Below, in pieces: positions 9,501 through 11,527 of a stretch of DNA of 11,527 bases (within the stretch, counting starts at the first letter, position 1; every line of letters begins with the position of its first letter). This DNA is from Blastocladiella britannica (taxonomy: Eukaryota > Blastocladiomycota > Blastocladiomycetes > Blastocladiales > Blastocladiaceae). The notes under the pieces were generated by a model. That model was not told the DNA's origin, did not search any database, and saw only the letters and a program-made list of their open reading frames with translations. The DNA is taken from positions 1 through 11,527 of the forward strand of contig MU625113.1 in assembly GCA_025349905.2 (NCBI GenBank). Reading direction: 5' to 3'. Both the position numbers and the translations under genes were made by a program.

Positions 9501-10241
9501 TTGAAATGTATCTGCGCGATGGCAACAGCAGCCCGCTTCTGTCGTACCTTCAGTGGCTCACGTCGGTGCACCCAATGGCGATGCGCTCCTTTATCAACAC
9601 GCTGCTGTCGGTTGGCGTCAAGCTCAAGGCCACGGGCAGCTTGATGGGCGCCTTGTACTTGTGCCTGCGAGGCCAGTACTTTGTGGTCCAGGACCTGATG
9701 GAGACGTACGTTGACATCATATTGACCGCACGAACAAGAACTGACTCCTTTTAAATACAACAGCCTCTCGCAAATGGATCTGGGCGTGCTTGACATGATC
9801 AATGGCAACACGATTGCCTCGGTGGCGTTCATTCTCGCGTCCATGATCAAGGACGGAGTCGTGACGCCCGTGGAGGTCGAGTGGATGTTTGGGCAGCTGC
9901 ACGCGTCGGAAACCGAGTCGGCCACGCGGCTTGCGGGTACGCTGGTGGTGCAGCTGCTGGCCATTCTCCCGCCGTCCGAGTTTTACGCGCTGGCGGCCAT
10001 GCTCAACATGCACGAGCTGTTTGCGGAAAAGTCGAACGCTCGGATCGCCTACAAGCTCGCGGAATGGCTGGAACCAAGCATCGTCAAGGCCCTCATGATG
10101 CAGGGCGGTGGTGGTGGCGGCATGCAAGGCCAGCAGCCGCAGCCGCAGCAACAGCGCCAGGGATCACCGCAGCAGGCACCCATGCTGCGGCGAGGAGGGT
10201 CGGGATCACCTGTATCGCGCGGCACTGGGCAGCGTCGCTGA
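6510..10241 (+). CDS. Large disordered phospho-regulated-type protein with C-terminal helical domain, 1177 aa, four exons
   Basis: Exons are 6510-6528, 6603-9430, 9497-9705 and 9764-10241. The introns are 74 nt (GTACGT...CACAG, CTGAC branch-like), 66 nt (GTACGC...CACAG) and 58 nt (GTACGT...ACAG, CTGAC branch-like); total frame is continuous to TGA 10239-10241. The long second exon has no ATG at its 5' edge, and the tiny first exon supplies MIGHQF in frame. Residues 1-945 are Ser/Pro/Gln/Ala-rich and almost certainly disordered, with many SP/TP sites, five RRxS sites (Ser 257, 449, 461, 493, 657) and short polyQ runs. Residues 950-1130 form a compact all-helical region (from VIEMYLRDG through YKLAEWLEPSIVKAL), resembling a HEAT/ARM-like scaffold. 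The tail is Gly/Gln/Arg-rich. Architecture suggests a signalling scaffold, RNA-binding-complex partner or transcriptional regulator, but I recognise no family. Confidence 0.82.
8399..8416 (+). repeat. CAG/CAA run encoding six Gln
   Basis: Six glutamine codons (five CAG and one CAA) lie in the frame of the large + strand protein, near residue 606. It is one of three short polyQ patches in the disordered region and a likely site of length variation between strains. Confidence 0.9.
8966..8986 (+). repeat. CAG/CAA run encoding seven Gln
   Basis: Four CAG then three CAA codons encode seven Gln near residues 795-801 of the large + strand protein, directly after a Gln/Leu alternation (QQLQLQ). The mixed codons suggest an older, partly stabilised repeat. 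Confidence 0.9.
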
Positions 10242-10280
10242 TCGGCACCGGCCCGGGCAAAACTTGTTTACTATTCTCTG

Positions 10281-10286
10281 TTTATT
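10281..10286 (-). terminator. Candidate poly(A) signal (AATAAA) for HEM4
   Basis: On the - strand the hexamer AATAAA lies 43 bp past the HEM4 stop, within the 88-bp gap shared with the convergent gene. It is A/T-rich on both sides. The position is right for a cleavage signal, but usage cannot be shown from sequence. Confidence 0.4.
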
Positions 10287-10329
10287 TTATCACATCTTTT
10301 TTTGTTGCCGGAATGCATTCATTTTGTCT

Positions 10330-11166
10330 TTATTTTTCATTGATCATGTTGTTATCGGCGGAAGCGATCGCCTCTGCCAGTGCGTCCGCTGTTGGCCGTG
10401 CGGCGACCGCATGGACCGTCCGCGCGAGACTTCGCAGCTGAGCGGCGGTGGTTTCTCCAATCGATGCAATGCGCACATTTGGCGGCGGACCGTCGGGAAA
10501 GGCATTGGCGACGATCGAGGCGCCGGATGGAGAGAAAAAGACCCACCAAGTATCAAGATCGAGTGCATCGCCGGCCAATTCAGACATCCAGTTGGCGCGC
10601 TCGGCGGTGTGGTACACGACCGCGGTGATCAGCGGAATGCCAGCAGCCTCCAGGGCCTTTGGAAGTGCATCCAGGGCCTTGTCGCCCCGCGCAAAGACCA
10701 CCGGTACTTTGTTTTTGTTGGAGTCTACGGTGGAGTGTGGTCCATTCGCAATAAAATAGGCGGCCAACGAGGCGGCGTCGCGCACATTGGCACTGGCCGG
10801 TGGAACGTGCACTTGCACTTGTGCGCGACCCTTCGCCGGCGGTAATTGCAGCAGATCGAGCGGGGCGGCGGTCGCTGGACCCAGAGGCCACACGTGCACC
10901 ACCATTCGACGAGTCGCTGCTGACAGCGGCAGACGCAAGAGTGAGGGTAAGGCAGCGGTGACCACGCGCGCGGCGCGGACCGACGTGATCAAGAAGTGCA
11001 CTTCGCCGCATGGGTCGGGCAAGGACGCCCATACTGTTTCAAGCTCTCTGGGGGTGTCGGTGGTCGCTAGTAGCGGGATATGCCGCGCATTGCCGTGGAC
11101 CGCGAGCGCTGTCGCGTACGCGTCCTTCTGGTCACTTTCGGGCGCGTCTTTGAAGAGGACAAACAT
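10330..11166 (-). CDS. HEM4: Uroporphyrinogen-III synthase
   Basis: This 278-aa single-exon protein catalyses cyclisation of hydroxymethylbilane, with inversion of ring D, to uroporphyrinogen III, the fourth step of haem synthesis, normally in the cytosol. The family has low sequence identity but a recognisable pattern: two alpha/beta domains, an early FLITSVRAA strand-turn (58-66, the 'TS' position at 61-62), an FFSPSG loop (210-215), IGETTA (236-241) and a terminal RPTADALAEAI (257-267). All are present and in order. Length fits the family (about 250-290 aa). ATG 11166 is preceded by a run of A; the frame extends upstream only with non-ATG codons, so no targeting peptide is indicated. It converges with the large + strand gene, stop to stop 88 bp apart. 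Confidence 0.9.
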   Translation of the reverse strand: MFVLFKDAPESDQKDAYATALAVHGNARHIPLLATTDTPRELETVWASLPDPCGEVHFLITSVRAARVVTAALPSLLRLPLSAATRRMVVHVWPLGPATAAPLDLLQLPPAKGRAQVQVHVPPASANVRDAASLAAYFIANGPHSTVDSNKNKVPVVFARGDKALDALPKALEAAGIPLITAVVYHTAERANWMSELAGDALDLDTWWVFFSPSGASIVANAFPDGPPPNVRIASIGETTAAQLRSLARTVHAVAARPTADALAEAIASADNNMINEK

Positions 11167-11527
11167 TTTTTTATTGGATATTGACTTTTTCGTGAAAAAT
11201 GAAACAAAGCAAAGAGCCAGCGCCAAAGTTTGCCAACTTCCCACGAATCCGCACAATCAGGTTGATTCAGCTGTCAGGTCCGCGCCAATGACCCGACTGC
11301 ATCCTGAGCCGCTGGTCCCAGATCTGAGCCCCTCGGCCGGTTGTTGTTGTTGCTGATCTTTTTCCGCCACCAACGACAGAAAAAAAGTGAGCGACAGGGA
11401 GGGGCCGCTTTCATAGGCAGAGATGCGTCGATCAGGAGTTATTAATATTTTGATTTCGTGAAGAGTCGTGAAGGACGGGGACAGCATTCAACCGCACACA
11501 AAAAACCCACTTTGACAATGAAAAATG
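11167..11527. promoter_or_regulatory. Upstream region of HEM4, possible start of a divergent gene
   Basis: This 361-bp stretch is non-coding as far as I can see. Just upstream of HEM4 it has a CCAAT-like element on the - strand (11172-11176). A TTG repeat lies at 11341-11352 and A/T-rich sequence with TTATTAATATT near 11440-11450. At the right edge ACAATG (ATG 11518-11520) is preceded by an A run (11500-11506), the context used by other starts here. A + strand gene could begin there, but only three codons are visible. Confidence 0.4.

Noticed and set aside
11257..11487. 76-codon - strand open frame with a real ATG upstream of HEM4
   Set aside because: It ends 90 bp before HEM4 and has no clear bias or domain. 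It could be an upstream ORF or chance; too weak to call.
1..11527. tRNA, rRNA, CRISPR or transposon sequences
   Set aside because: None seen by eye: no cloverleaf-like arms, no spaced direct repeats, no transposase-like frames and no terminal inverted repeats. Small structured RNAs cannot be excluded without a covariance-model search.

Overview
The window is eukaryotic nuclear DNA from a compact genome. The evidence is a set of GT-AG introns, mostly 54-76 nt, often with GTACGY donors and CTGAC/TTGAC-type branch sites; G/C-rich coding sequence, especially at third codon positions; A/T- and pyrimidine-rich flanks; and start codons preceded by A runs. Gene content (a vacuolar-type amino acid transporter, a fungal-style uroporphyrinogen-III synthase and long Ser/Pro/Gln-rich disordered proteins) suggests a fungus. 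The high GC, tight packing and short introns would fit a zoosporic lineage such as Blastocladiomycota, but that assignment is an inference.

Layout from left to right: (1) the last 29 codons of a + strand gene, unidentified. (2) 171-1830, +, two exons: a 530-aa protein with a signal peptide, no recognised family. (3) 1847-2720, -, three exons: a 254-aa cysteine-rich type I membrane protein with a PPPY motif in an acidic cytoplasmic tail. (4) 2766-3567, -: a small gene whose first exon is clear but whose downstream reading frame is ambiguous. (5) 3674-5366, -, four exons: a 501-aa amino acid transporter of the AAAP/SLC38-AVT type. (6) 5367-6509: a 1.1-kb pyrimidine-rich divergent promoter/leader region. 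(7) 6510-10241, +, four exons: a 1177-aa protein, mostly disordered and rich in S/T-P and RRxS sites, with a folded alpha-helical domain at the C-terminal end. (8) 10330-11166, -, one exon: HEM4, uroporphyrinogen-III synthase. (9) 11167-11527: upstream region of HEM4, perhaps running into a divergent gene.

Only two genes can be named by family (the amino acid transporter and HEM4), and they share no pathway, so this is not an obvious functional cluster. Three - strand genes (5, 4, 3) are separated by only about 45-110 bp. Genes 2 and 3 converge with 16 bp between their stop codons, so their mRNA 3' ends must almost certainly overlap. The most interesting unrecognised material is the cysteine-rich receptor-like protein, the large protein with five RRxS sites and an unassigned helical domain, and the frame conflict in gene 4. 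All splice models were derived by eye from frame continuity and splice signals.
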